Source: JADKFD01 sp050250665 (GTDB taxonomy: Bacteria > Pseudomonadota > Gammaproteobacteria > Xanthomonadales > SZUA-5). From it: DNA of 32,742 nucleotides. A model generated the notes under the pieces. It did no database searches. It was not told the origin of the DNA and saw only the letters and a program-made list of their open reading frames with translations. How positions within the stretch are numbered: the first letter of the stretch is position 1; each line of letters opens with the position of its first letter. Shown one piece after another: positions 17,801 through 25,625 of the stretch. The stretch lies in NCBI GenBank assembly GCA_050250665.1, contig JBFWOF010000061.1, forward strand, positions 1-32,742, read 5' to 3'. A program made the translations under genes and the position numbers.

Positions 17801-19074
17801 TTTGCCGGTCGTGGTGCACCCTCGTTCAGGGCGCTGAAACTGCCGCCGTCCCAGCGCGCAATGTTGTCGACGTAGATGCCCCGGGCGGCGAAGAAATTGC
17901 CGCCGACATAGAGGCTTGCGTCTGCCGCCAGCAGCGCCCACGGCACCCCGAACTGCAGACCGCTGGAATCATATTGGGTGAAATGACGCCAGCCATTGCC
18001 GTCGAAGTGGGCGATCTGTCCGTCCAGCAGGCCGACGGCATAGATCTCTCGACCCGAGACCGCGAGAGTTCCCCCGGGGCGGACGATCTGGGCGGGATCA
18101 CCTACCGCGTGCCAGGCTTGTCCATCCCAGCGGGAGATGTTGTGCACGGCGGGATTGCTGGCCACCGCGTGCGAACCCGACACGTAGACATCGCGGCCCT
18201 GTGCGGCCAGACCCAGAACCGGGTCAGCTGACGGTCCCTGTTGCAGCAAGCCGCCACCAACATCGAACCAGCGCTGGCCATCCCAGCGAGCGATGGAGTT
18301 CACCGAAACGTCGCCAGCCCGGCTGAACAGCCCGCCGACGTACAGACCGTCCTGGCCGACGACCAGACTGCGAACGCGGCCATCGGTACCCGCTGACTCG
18401 CCGCTGCCGAGCGCCTGCCATCCGGCCACGTCCTTGCGCCAGAAGGCAATGTTGTTGGCCGCAAGCCCACCGATGCCAGTGAATTCTCCAGCGACGTAGA
18501 GCCCGGAGGACGTGGCAGCCAGCGCATGGATCCAGCCCTGCGGACCCGCGCCCAGCCCGTGCCAGCGGGTGCCGTCCCAGCGCGCGATTCCGTTTGCCGG
18601 CATGCCACCTGCCTGGGTGAAGGCTCCGGAAATGTAGATCAGGTCGCCCGCAATCGAGATTTGTCCTGCATCGCCATTGACGCCCTCACCGAGGGCAGAA
18701 AAACGTCTGGTGCGCGGATCGTAAACAGCCACATGGTTGGCGATCGCATCGCCGCAATAGGTGAATGCACCGACCAGATAAATGCGCCGGTCAGCGCCCT
18801 CGGCCATGCCGTAAACCGTGTCATTGCAGCCGTAGCCGACTCCGAAATACTTTTCGCCGTCGGGCTTGCGCGCGGCGAACCGCGGCGCTTCTCCAGGCTT
18901 CGAGATCAGTTCATGGGCGCTGGCATCGAAACTGCCCTGACCGACGCCGATTCGCACCTGCCCCTCCGAATCGAGGATCGCCGACAGATCGCGGCTAGTC
19001 TCGGCAGGCGCTGCTGCCCAAGGCTGAAGGCTGACGGCCAGCAGAAACAGAAAATTCCACAAGACAGTTTTCAC
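14854..19074 (-). CDS. Exported double-propeller protein C with shared C-terminal domain
   Basis: 1406 residues. Signal peptide (NFLFLLAVSLQPWAAAPA). Residues about 60-735 hold around 13 degenerate repeats of roughly 50 residues with the consensus LYVGGxFxxAGGxxANxIARWDGxxWxxLGxG, a propeller-type repeat like those in Rax2-like and other large surface proteins. Residues about 750-1145 are TolB/PD40-like repeats (ASNLVAGDSNGVDDVFLFE and similar) clearly related to the propeller of protein A. The shared C-terminal domain begins at about 1156, with Cys in FPNCPAGFF and FAAFCLAT, GGGFFGGVVVGGY and ARDLRLQLLD. The start is GTG 19074, the only start giving the full signal peptide; AGG lies about eight bases upstream. 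It is last of three same-strand genes, 69 bp after the DUF4105-type gene. Probably surface or secreted; function unknown. Confidence 0.86.
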   Translation of the reverse strand: MKTVLWNFLFLLAVSLQPWAAAPAETSRDLSAILDSEGQVRIGVGQGSFDASAHELISKPGEAPRFAARKPDGEKYFGVGYGCNDTVYGMAEGADRRIYLVGAFTYCGDAIANHVAVYDPRTRRFSALGEGVNGDAGQISIAGDLIYISGAFTQAGGMPANGIARWDGTRWHGLGAGPQGWIHALAATSSGLYVAGEFTGIGGLAANNIAFWRKDVAGWQALGSGESAGTDGRVRSLVVGQDGLYVGGLFSRAGDVSVNSIARWDGQRWFDVGGGLLQQGPSADPVLGLAAQGRDVYVSGSHAVASNPAVHNISRWDGQAWHAVGDPAQIVRPGGTLAVSGREIYAVGLLDGQIAHFDGNGWRHFTQYDSSGLQFGVPWALLAADASLYVGGNFFAARGIYVDNIARWDGGSFSALNEGAPRPANAIISVVSLIGDSVYIGGPFTAVDGVAARGIARWNGSRWSQVGDGLTFGDGYNSIDAIAEFGGELYVAGQFQTANGLIANNILRWDGLRWQTVGSGAFAGTNSAIKALAEYQGELYAAGAFTETGDGPARGIARWNGQRWAALGSGVNMPDNGIISALVPYASELFVSGSFTEAGGIATDYLARWDGARWAAFEATHGVGLLEAPRLAAGGADLVVAGRFHRGGQIGHRILRWNGQDLTEAGPLATLTSGSYIVSMAASATDIYLLFSNFEFRQNVCCTTAHWDGSQWSAIYDPTTRASASTFRVPLLVDGDALSVNAYDLRASALPARISQPAAGGDANGASASVALSADGLRAVYRSDASNLVGGAAGIFLRDRVTGLQTRISSAVDALEPGLQQSHASPAISGDGQVYALAGSAGQVYRIIHGQAELASRATDGTGGNGASGHPRLNADGTRMVFDSQASNLVTADGNGSLSDVFLRDFGSGSTRLLSQAADGSPSNGPSISPSASDDGLRVAFTTTASNLSGVSGGSSQIVLSQGSGSGRQLLLISRNPLTGEAGNGPSREVRLTPDGRFGVFVSAASNLVAGDSNGVDDVFLFELGESGVTRLQRVSLGAQGKQANAASADASISADGSYVAFASDASNLVMVDRNQRRDVFVKNTATGEVLRMSASVDGQAPMAPSSAPWLAADGASVAFVSEAGNLVNGDQNGVADVYWASLRKTEIQAPGSAADEPGAAHFSLPAPSPAFPNCPAGFFIATVDDGPGVGLTPGLFGMELLLDPGGSQRMEGGLNFGGMIDKSQEGFAGFNIQNAADEPQKLTIRLSGYAFAGGGSLPVKVRVLRQPAAGINELVYERSVSISTNAPLIDELVIQPGFHVVAVLPDDDAVGEPGGDAEGQIFFELGTRFVDRSGGGFFGGVVVGGYHAAHPDNDVSGFAAFCLATPHAATVRTLSTPSYGIGAARDLRLQLLDYQRQPILVVPSP

Positions 19075-19143
19075 GCTAGCGCCTGCGTTATCGTTTGGTC
19101 ACAGTATGAGAGCACGCTATGACTTGAAAGTTCCAACGATCGG

Positions 19144-19995
19144 CTATCGGGCGATCCGCGCCCGGATCGCCTCCGAGAAACCTAGGGTATCGCCATGGGC
19201 GATGGCCAGATCGTCGATGCGGTAGGCCTCGCGGTACTGCTCGCGGGGGAGCGCGGTGTCGATCAGGCCGAGGTCGAAGGCCAGATCGTCGGCGTAGGCG
19301 GGCAGCAGGGTCTTCAAGCTGAAGGGCATGCTGCCGGGCGCGATCTTCTCGATGTGGTCGACGATGTTGCTGGTGCAGGTGCTGGTCAGGGTGTTGTAGA
19401 ACTCCGGCTGCGCGGCCAGGGCGTTGGCGCGGTGGAGCATGTCCAGCAGCAGCGCACGCCGGTGTTCCGCGCTGGCCCGGATCGGATACAGATAGACCGG
19501 GTCGCGCCGGTAGATGGCGCGAAGGCCGATCAGATCACGTTCGTCACCGATGGTGTAGGTCAGTTCGTACTGGCGCAGCAATCCCAGCCAGGGCGAGAAG
19601 GACTCGCCCAGCTCCTTGCGGATCTCGACCGAGATCGCCAGATACTGGCCATCGTCGAATCCGAAGCTGAGAAAGGTATGTGCCGGCCCACGCCAGTCGG
19701 TAAAGGGCTCGACCACAAACCAGACCGAGTCCAGCCGCTTGAGATCGTAGTGACGCTGTTCCCAGAACACCAGGTACTGGCTGGGCGAGTGATAGCGGGC
19801 GTTGCGCACATTGCGGATGGTCAGAGCGTCGCCGTCGATCACGGCCGTAGCCAGCTGCGCCTGATCGGGAGACCACTCGCGCTGGTTGGACGGCTGCACC
19901 AGCAGCAGCAGCGCCAGCCAGGCCAGCGCCAACAGGGCAAACAGTCCGAGTGTCAGGCGCAGCCAGCGACTGCGGCGCGAATTGGGCTTGTTCAT
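19144..19995 (-). CDS. DUF4105-family membrane-anchored protein
   Basis: 283 residues with an arginine-rich cytoplasmic start and one membrane helix (LTLGLFALLALAWLALLLLV, about 16-35), placing the rest outside the cytoplasm. The body matches the DUF4105 (Lnb N-terminal-like) type: VRNARYHS..., LDSVWFVVEPF, AHTFLSFGF, LGESFSPWLG, and the conserved cysteine segment FYNTLTSTCTSNIVDHI. This family is thought to have a papain-like (NlpC/P60-related) fold, with that Cys and the upstream His as likely active-site residues; the activity is not established. ATG 19995 has AGGA nine bases upstream. The gene sits between exoproteins D (143 bp upstream) and C (69 bp downstream) on the same strand, so a processing role towards them is possible but speculative. 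Confidence 0.85.
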   Translation of the reverse strand: MNKPNSRRSRWLRLTLGLFALLALAWLALLLLVQPSNQREWSPDQAQLATAVIDGDALTIRNVRNARYHSPSQYLVFWEQRHYDLKRLDSVWFVVEPFTDWRGPAHTFLSFGFDDGQYLAISVEIRKELGESFSPWLGLLRQYELTYTIGDERDLIGLRAIYRRDPVYLYPIRASAEHRRALLLDMLHRANALAAQPEFYNTLTSTCTSNIVDHIEKIAPGSMPFSLKTLLPAYADDLAFDLGLIDTALPREQYREAYRIDDLAIAHGDTLGFSEAIRARIAR

Positions 19996-20084
19996 CGACG
20001 GGCATCCTGACCAAGACTGTTGGCAAGCGGGCGACAGAGCCGGGGACCATTGAGCGCGGGCCAGGCCATGTGCGATCGCAAATG

Positions 20085-20129
20085 CCGGGGCAGAGTTCGC
20101 AGGTTCAACACCTGCAAATTCCGCCCCGG
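20085..20129 (-). terminator. Nested hairpin after exoprotein D gene
   Basis: Outer arms CCGGGGC (20085-20091) and GCCCCGG (20123-20129) enclose inner arms GCAGGT (20099-20104) and ACCTGC (20110-20115) with a 5-base loop. It lies 10 bp beyond the stop of exoprotein D and before the DUF4105-type gene. There is no clear T-run, so it could attenuate rather than fully end transcription. Confidence 0.45.
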
Positions 20130-20138
20130 GTTCACAGT

Positions 20139-23100
20139 CTACGGTGCTTCCGCCGGCTGCCGGCACAGCGCCGGCGAGGTCAGGCGCTGCATCGGGAACT
20201 GTCCGGTACGCAGCTGGCCGTCGATGGTCAACGAGTAGCTGGCCGTGACATGGGTGCAATCGCTGGCATTGATGGTCAGCGTGCCGATATTGGTGGAGGT
20301 GACCGGTGTCGGCGCCACAAAGCCACCGCCGCGGGTCAGCGTGACCTGCAAGGTGGCCGTGTTGCCGTTCACCGGTCCCAACGCAGTCATCCACAGCGGC
20401 GGTTGCGCGCCCTGGGGGCTGGTGTCGGTGAAATCGTAGGTGTACCAGCCGGCCAGCAGGAGCTGCTCCTGCGGGTAGTACTCCAGCAACATGCCCTGAC
20501 CATCGGTGACCGGGTTGTACCAGGTACCGGTCATGCCGTACTGGAAACGGTTGGCCGCTGCCGGCGCCGGCAGCGTGCTGATCGCCGCGTCGCCGAGCGT
20601 GCGGTAGGACTCGCAAACGGCATCCGAACTCAGGCGCTGCAGGCTGGTGCTGCCCTGCAGGATGTTGCCGCCGATGTTGAGGTCGTATTCGAGCAGCGCA
20701 TGGCGGCAGTCGACGAAGCGCACGCGCAGATTGCCGGCCTGTTCGAGGAAGTTGGTCGGCGCATCGAAGGTGCCACGACTGCGGACCAGACTGACGTTGG
20801 CGACCCCATTGGCGAGCACGCCGGCTCCGGTGAACCAGGTCAGGTTGCTGCGATTGCGCGGCAGCGGATCGGGCGTGTGTGTGTACCAGGCCACGACCAG
20901 CGTTTCCGACTCGGGAATGACGTCGAACTGGAAGCCCTGACCGTCGAAAGCCGGGTCGTACCAGACGCCGCTCCAGCCCGGGTTGGCCTTCAGCCTGGGC
21001 AGCGCCAGCTTGTGCGAGCCGCGACCCAGGGTGCCGGCGATCAGCACATTGCGCACCGGGTCGTAGTCCAGATCGGACACCAGCGCCTTCGGCAAGCCCT
21101 CTCCCAGACGGGTCCAGCTGCGATAGTCCTGAGACTCGGGGGCAATGTAGACGCCGGTGCTGGTGCCTACGAGCAGCGCATCGCCGGCTGGCGCTTCGAT
21201 GTGGCGCAGGCTGTGGATGTCGACCGTGCTGGCCGGCAGATCACCGGTGATGTCTTCCCAGGTGGCGCCGGTATCGGTGGTGCGCAGCAAGACGCCCGGC
21301 AGCGCCGGATCGAACAGCAAGGCGAAGGCTTGCGCCGGATTGCCGCGATCCACAGTCACCGCCAGCGCGTCCTGCTGGCCGACGTTGGCTCGCGTCAGCA
21401 CCAGCGGAGCGCCGAGCGCGGTACGCACGAACAGGCCGTCGTCATTGTCCTCGGTGCAGCTGCCACGACAGCCGGCTACGTAGAGCACATCGGCATTGCC
21501 CTCGGCGCCGTAGCCGATGGAATTGGCACCCAGCGGCGAGCGGGCACGCAGGCCATCGGCAATCCGGGCCACGGTGTCGCCCGAATCGAAGGATTCGTAC
21601 AGCCCGTCGGAGCCACCGATGACCAGACGATGGCCCACGATCTGGTTGCTGGCGATCGGGGTCACGAACTGGCCGGAGGGACCGGTGCTGCCATCGGTGC
21701 CGATCAGCTCCGGGAAGCTCAGGGTCAGCGCGGCATTGGCAGCGGAATACTCACGGCGGCTGAATCCGCCCAGGAACTGCGAACTGGTGTAGCTGACCGC
21801 AGCGCCCGACTCGGCTCTTTGCAGGGCATCGACGGCGACGTCGCCGCCGTCGCCACCGGAGATGACCACCCAGTTGCGCAGGGCGCTGCCGAGCTGGCGC
21901 ATGCTGCCATTGTCCTGGTTGCCCGACAGGGCGACACCTGCGATCCGGTCGAAAGCCACATTGTGCTGCTCGGTCACCTGCAGATCGCCGTTGAGCGAGA
22001 TCCAGCTGCCGGTTCCGCTGGTCGGCTGCAGGCGGGCATAGACACCGCCGTCGTCGCCCTCGATCAGCCGTCCTTCGGCATCCATCGCCAGACTTCGGGA
22101 ATCGGCGTGCGGTGCACTGTTGTTGCTGGTGCCACTGTGGGTGATCGACATCCAGTTGCCGCCCGGCGCCGTCCCGTCACCCCGGAACAGGCGGCCACTG
22201 AAATCGTTGGCGCCGAGACTGTTCGGAAAATCTCCCGGCTGGCGATCGCCACCGACGTAGATCAGATTCGGGTTGGCGCGGTCCAGCGCCAGCGAGAAAT
22301 GCAATCGCCCCTGGCCGCCGGGATGGATGCCGACCGCCTCGCCGTCTTCGAAAGTCTGCGGAAAACCGATCAGGGTCCAGCTCGCGCCCGAATCGGCGCT
22401 GTACCAGACACCACGCAGGCGGCCATCGGAAATACCCACCGCCACACGGCCACCGCTGGCCTGAACCCGGACCACCTTGCCACTGGTGCCCAACAGGGTG
22501 TTCATTTCGGCGTTGCTGACCTTCTGCCAGCTGGCACCGCTGTCGGTGCTGCGGTAGATACCGTTGGCGCTGGCCTGGGCCGCGCAGTCGTTGGCGCCGT
22601 CCAGATGGGCGTACAGGGTCTGCGGCGCGGTCTGATCGGCGGTGAGCGCCGTGACCAGTCCGGGTGCGAATCCCTGGGCCGCGCCGATCTGCACAAAGCT
22701 CGTACCGCCGTCGGTGCTGCGGAACAGGCCGCGGTCGACGCATAGACCGCTGCTGGATCCGTTGCTGGCGGCAACGATGGTGGTGCCATTTGCCGCCAGT
22801 CCACTGATGTTGCGGCCAATCATGCTGGAGGCCAGCGGACTCCAGCTGTTGCCTCCATCCGCACTGCGCAGCAGCCCGATCAAGGCACCGCCAGTGCGAC
22901 CGAAGCTGCTGAAGCGGCCAATACCCGCCACCAGCGTGTTGGGATCACTGGCGTCGAAGACCAGAGCACCGATGCTGAGCGAGGTCTGCTGATCGGTGAG
23001 CGGCCTCCAGCTCGGTGATGCCGCCTGGGCATTGTCGGTGCGCCAGACGCCACCGTTGACCGATCCGACGTAGAGGATGTCGGCATCGGCGGGATGCGGC

Positions 23101-24416
23101 AACACCACCTGCACGGCGCCCGCCACTGCATTGGCCGGTGGTCCGACGATGCCTTCGCTCTGGCCATCGGCCACCGGCCCGGGGCCGATCGGCACCCAGG
23201 CCTGCGATCCCGGCACCAGACCGGCAGGAACACTGACGGTGTAGATCAGTGCATAGGCATTGCCTACGCTCGGGGTCACGCTGCAGGTCAGCGACAGGTT
23301 GTAGGGGACCTGCACGGTCGGGGCTCCGAGACTGACATCGACCACCGGTCCATTGGCAGCAACCGTCTGCGTGAACTGTCCAGGCGCCGGCAGCAAGCCC
23401 GCAGCTGCGATCTGCAGGCCGGCATCGCCACTGCAAGCCACCGCCGCCGTGCCGCTCCCGAGCCCCGGTTCCAAGCGCAAATCCAGACTGCCGGTCGCCA
23501 GACCACCGAGTGCCGCGGCCTGCAAATGCAGCGTGGATCCGCTCGGCGGAACACTGCTGATCACCGGCGGCGCGTTGGCCGCCAGCGCGGCCGGACGCTG
23601 CACCGTGAAGCTCAGCGTGTAGCTGGCACCGGCCGACGGCGTTGCCGTGCAGACCACGGCGTTGGTCAGGGTTTGCAGGGTATCGGTCAGTACCGCCGCT
23701 ACCGCCAGATCCAGCGGTTGCGCGCCTACATTGACGGTCTGGGTGAGACTGGTGCCCGCTGGTGTGGCACCGGCCGCTCCGATCAGCACGCCGCTGGTAC
23801 TGGTGCAGGCGAGTGCCGCCGAGGAGGCACCGGAACCGCCGCTGGCAATCAGATCAATCACCCGCACGCTGGTGTTGCCGAGCGCGCCGCCGGGCAGGAA
23901 CACGGTCGCGCCCCCGGCCGGATTGGACGACAACACCGGTGCTGGATCGGCCGACAGCAGATTCAGCACGATGTTGCCACGGGCGGCGGCAAAGCCGTCG
24001 ACGGCAATGCGGTAGGTGGTGCCGGCTACCGCCGTGAAGCGCACCTGGCTCTGCAGTCCACTGCCGGCATCGTCATTGCTGCCGATCTGGGTCAGCGCAC
24101 TGACGGTGTTGCCGGTGTATATCGCCAACACGGTATCGAAGTTGCTGCCAAAGGTATCGATGGTGGTCGCGACGCTGGCGCTGGCTGTCCATTGCCACCA
24201 CACCGAGGCGCCGCCGCCCACGCCCGCATGCACCGGCTCACCCGGCTCCGCAGTGGCGCCGACATTGCTGCCGCTGCTCTGGGTGGCGTTGCCGCTGAGC
24301 GTGATCGCCGCGGCAAAGGCGTCATTGGCCTGTTGTGCCGAGGCAGCGCTGGCGAATGCCATCAGCAGGACCGTCAGCAGCGAGTGGATCAATCGGGTGG
24401 TAGTGATTCCCTTCAC
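20139..24416 (-). CDS. Large exported Asp-box propeller protein D with tandem C-terminal WYxPxxDGQG domains
   Basis: 1425 residues. Signal peptide (LIHSLLTVLLMAFASAASAQ) and a PPC-like beta domain (about 28-150). Two Ig-like repeats of about 115 residues (about 160-400) follow, each with paired cysteines. About 405-1140 is a BNR/Asp-box propeller of the sialidase/sortilin/YCF48 type, with repeated SxDxGxxW turns (RSTDGGTSFVQIG, RSTDSGASWQKVS, YSADSGASWTLIG, RTTDTGATWEDIT). No sialidase catalytic arginine set is evident, so it is probably a binding or structural scaffold. The C-terminus has two copies of a roughly 130-residue domain (about 1145 and 1292), each starting G-WY-P--DGQG and ending with a Cys pair. 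The start is GTG 24416, with AAGGG six bases upstream. Unlike A, B and C it lacks their C-terminal domain. Function unknown. Confidence 0.86.
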   Translation of the reverse strand: MKGITTTRLIHSLLTVLLMAFASAASAQQANDAFAAAITLSGNATQSSGSNVGATAEPGEPVHAGVGGGASVWWQWTASASVATTIDTFGSNFDTVLAIYTGNTVSALTQIGSNDDAGSGLQSQVRFTAVAGTTYRIAVDGFAAARGNIVLNLLSADPAPVLSSNPAGGATVFLPGGALGNTSVRVIDLIASGGSGASSAALACTSTSGVLIGAAGATPAGTSLTQTVNVGAQPLDLAVAAVLTDTLQTLTNAVVCTATPSAGASYTLSFTVQRPAALAANAPPVISSVPPSGSTLHLQAAALGGLATGSLDLRLEPGLGSGTAAVACSGDAGLQIAAAGLLPAPGQFTQTVAANGPVVDVSLGAPTVQVPYNLSLTCSVTPSVGNAYALIYTVSVPAGLVPGSQAWVPIGPGPVADGQSEGIVGPPANAVAGAVQVVLPHPADADILYVGSVNGGVWRTDNAQAASPSWRPLTDQQTSLSIGALVFDASDPNTLVAGIGRFSSFGRTGGALIGLLRSADGGNSWSPLASSMIGRNISGLAANGTTIVAASNGSSSGLCVDRGLFRSTDGGTSFVQIGAAQGFAPGLVTALTADQTAPQTLYAHLDGANDCAAQASANGIYRSTDSGASWQKVSNAEMNTLLGTSGKVVRVQASGGRVAVGISDGRLRGVWYSADSGASWTLIGFPQTFEDGEAVGIHPGGQGRLHFSLALDRANPNLIYVGGDRQPGDFPNSLGANDFSGRLFRGDGTAPGGNWMSITHSGTSNNSAPHADSRSLAMDAEGRLIEGDDGGVYARLQPTSGTGSWISLNGDLQVTEQHNVAFDRIAGVALSGNQDNGSMRQLGSALRNWVVISGGDGGDVAVDALQRAESGAAVSYTSSQFLGGFSRREYSAANAALTLSFPELIGTDGSTGPSGQFVTPIASNQIVGHRLVIGGSDGLYESFDSGDTVARIADGLRARSPLGANSIGYGAEGNADVLYVAGCRGSCTEDNDDGLFVRTALGAPLVLTRANVGQQDALAVTVDRGNPAQAFALLFDPALPGVLLRTTDTGATWEDITGDLPASTVDIHSLRHIEAPAGDALLVGTSTGVYIAPESQDYRSWTRLGEGLPKALVSDLDYDPVRNVLIAGTLGRGSHKLALPRLKANPGWSGVWYDPAFDGQGFQFDVIPESETLVVAWYTHTPDPLPRNRSNLTWFTGAGVLANGVANVSLVRSRGTFDAPTNFLEQAGNLRVRFVDCRHALLEYDLNIGGNILQGSTSLQRLSSDAVCESYRTLGDAAISTLPAPAAANRFQYGMTGTWYNPVTDGQGMLLEYYPQEQLLLAGWYTYDFTDTSPQGAQPPLWMTALGPVNGNTATLQVTLTRGGGFVAPTPVTSTNIGTLTINASDCTHVTASYSLTIDGQLRTGQFPMQRLTSPALCRQPAEAP

Positions 24417-24499
24417 GTGTTGCCCTTGGCTTTGTGGATCGAAGGCTTCTATGCTAACTGTTACGGAATGTCTAATGTCTATAGTCGCGGGAGTCCCGA
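24417..24499. promoter_or_regulatory. Compact divergent promoter region with tandem heptamer
   Basis: 83 bp separate the divergent starts of exoprotein D and the PQQ-like protein. AATGTCT occurs twice head-to-tail at 24467-24480. TATAGT (24480-24485) is a 5/6 match to -10 on the plus strand, with CTGTTA 16 bp upstream as a weak -35, but its start point would fall in the GGGAG ribosome-binding site of the 24500 gene. The precise promoters are unclear. Confidence 0.35.
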
Positions 24500-25423
24500 A
24501 TGCACCTTAATTTTTCGCCGAGCACCCTGGCGCTGCTCGCGGTTGTGATGCTGGGTTCCACGGCGCAGGCGGCCGATACGCTGCAGAGCGGCGTGCTGAT
24601 CGCACGCGAGCAGCAACGGGTGCTGCTGATGACACCCGACAGCGCCGTCGAACAGGTGTCGATTGCCACCGGAAAGACCGAATGGACCAGCCGTGATGGC
24701 GCCATGCCCATCGCCCTGGAAGGCGAGCAGGTGCTGGTCATGCGCGATGGCGCCGAACGCGGCAAGCTCGGCTACGCCTTGCTCAAGGCCAGCGATGGCA
24801 GCCTGGTTGCGCGCGCATCCGTCGATCTGCCGGCGCCGGCCCGTGGCCTGGTTGAAGAGCGCATGGGCGAACAGTTCAAGCTGATCGCCGCAAGCGATGG
24901 CCTGCGCTGGTCGCACACGCGGCAGCCGGTGCAAGGCGCTCAGCTGCAGGTCGATGGGTTCAAGGGTGGCGAGAAGAGCGCGCAGGCAAGCGAACAGCAC
25001 GGCGTACTGGCGATCGACTGGAATCAGGGCAAGCTGGCAACCATCGCCGAATCCAGCGTGAAATCCAGCACCAATACCGCGGTGGAAATCGGACAGCCCA
25101 ACGCCAACGGGCCGCGCACCTTCCGCTCGGTCAGTGATGCCTATCGCCTGCAGAGCGAGCGCCTGGAAGACGGCCGCTATCGCTGGCAACTCAGCGATGC
25201 CAAGGGCAGCCGCATCGGCGAGACCATCAGCGAGTACTCCTACCGCCCCTTCGATGTGGTCGACGGCCGGTTGCTGTACGTCACTGCGCCGAAGATCTCC
25301 GTCACCGGGGGCAAGTCGACCATCGACATGCCGACACTGGTGGCGGTGGACCTGGGCAGCGGCAAGGTGGCGTGGACTCGTGAAGTTCGGGATACGAAGT
25401 ATCGTGGGCCGTATCCGTCCTGA
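24500..25423 (+). CDS. Exported PQQ-like repeat protein, function unknown
   Basis: 307 residues. Signal peptide (STLALLAVVMLGSTAQA) and a mature domain of repeated short strands with PQQ/quinoprotein-like turns: VSIATGKTEWTSRDG near the start and VAVDLGSGKVAWTREV near the end, both of the D/A-x-x-(T/S)GK-x-x-W type. It is too short for a full eight-bladed quinoprotein and has no haem or metal-binding motif, so it is more likely a small propeller-like periplasmic binding or scaffold protein. ATG 24500 is preceded by GGGAG. It is divergent from exoprotein D across an 83-bp region, so coregulation is possible. Confidence 0.78.
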   Translation: MHLNFSPSTLALLAVVMLGSTAQAADTLQSGVLIAREQQRVLLMTPDSAVEQVSIATGKTEWTSRDGAMPIALEGEQVLVMRDGAERGKLGYALLKASDGSLVARASVDLPAPARGLVEERMGEQFKLIAASDGLRWSHTRQPVQGAQLQVDGFKGGEKSAQASEQHGVLAIDWNQGKLATIAESSVKSSTNTAVEIGQPNANGPRTFRSVSDAYRLQSERLEDGRYRWQLSDAKGSRIGETISEYSYRPFDVVDGRLLYVTAPKISVTGGKSTIDMPTLVAVDLGSGKVAWTREVRDTKYRGPYPS

Positions 25424-25431
25424 ACCCACAG

Positions 25432-25580
25432 CATCATTGCGACCCCGGACTTGATCCGGGGGAAGCAATCCGGAGGCACAGCTTCAAGAGCACTGGATTG
25501 CTTCGTCGCTGCGCTTAGCCCAACCTACGGTTCATGGCCCGTGCGCAGTGTCGGGCCGATACACGCTCCTCGCAATGACG
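25432..25580. repeat. CATTGCGA / GAAGCAATCC dispersed inverted repeat
   Basis: The left side has CATCATTGCGA and, further on, GGGGAAGCAATCCGG. The right side has CTGGATTGCTTCGTCGCT and GCTCCTCGCAATGACG, which are reverse complements of the left motifs. This two-motif arrangement is a widespread proteobacterial intergenic repeat. It fills most of the gap before the AraC-type gene and contains the upstream GTG and ATG codons (25548, 25575) in that gene's frame. Confidence 0.75.
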
Positions 25581-25625
25581 CATCAACAACTTATGATGTG
25601 GGTCCATGGTGAAATAGTCTCTGAC

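Noticed and set aside
19950..22745. Long open frame (931 codons) on the plus strand opposite exoprotein D
   Set aside because: It is antisense to a protein with clear signal peptide and propeller repeats. Its translation is Arg/Gln/Gly/Ala-rich without domains, typical of the mirror frame in GC-rich genes.
20139..24416. Sialidase
   Set aside because: Asp-box turns are present, but I see no catalytic arginine triad or Tyr/Glu pair; Asp boxes occur in many non-enzymatic propellers.
23094..24548. 484-codon plus-strand frame over the 5' end of exoprotein D
   Set aside because: Antisense to the signal peptide and PPC-like region and reads into the divergent gene; composition is non-protein-like.
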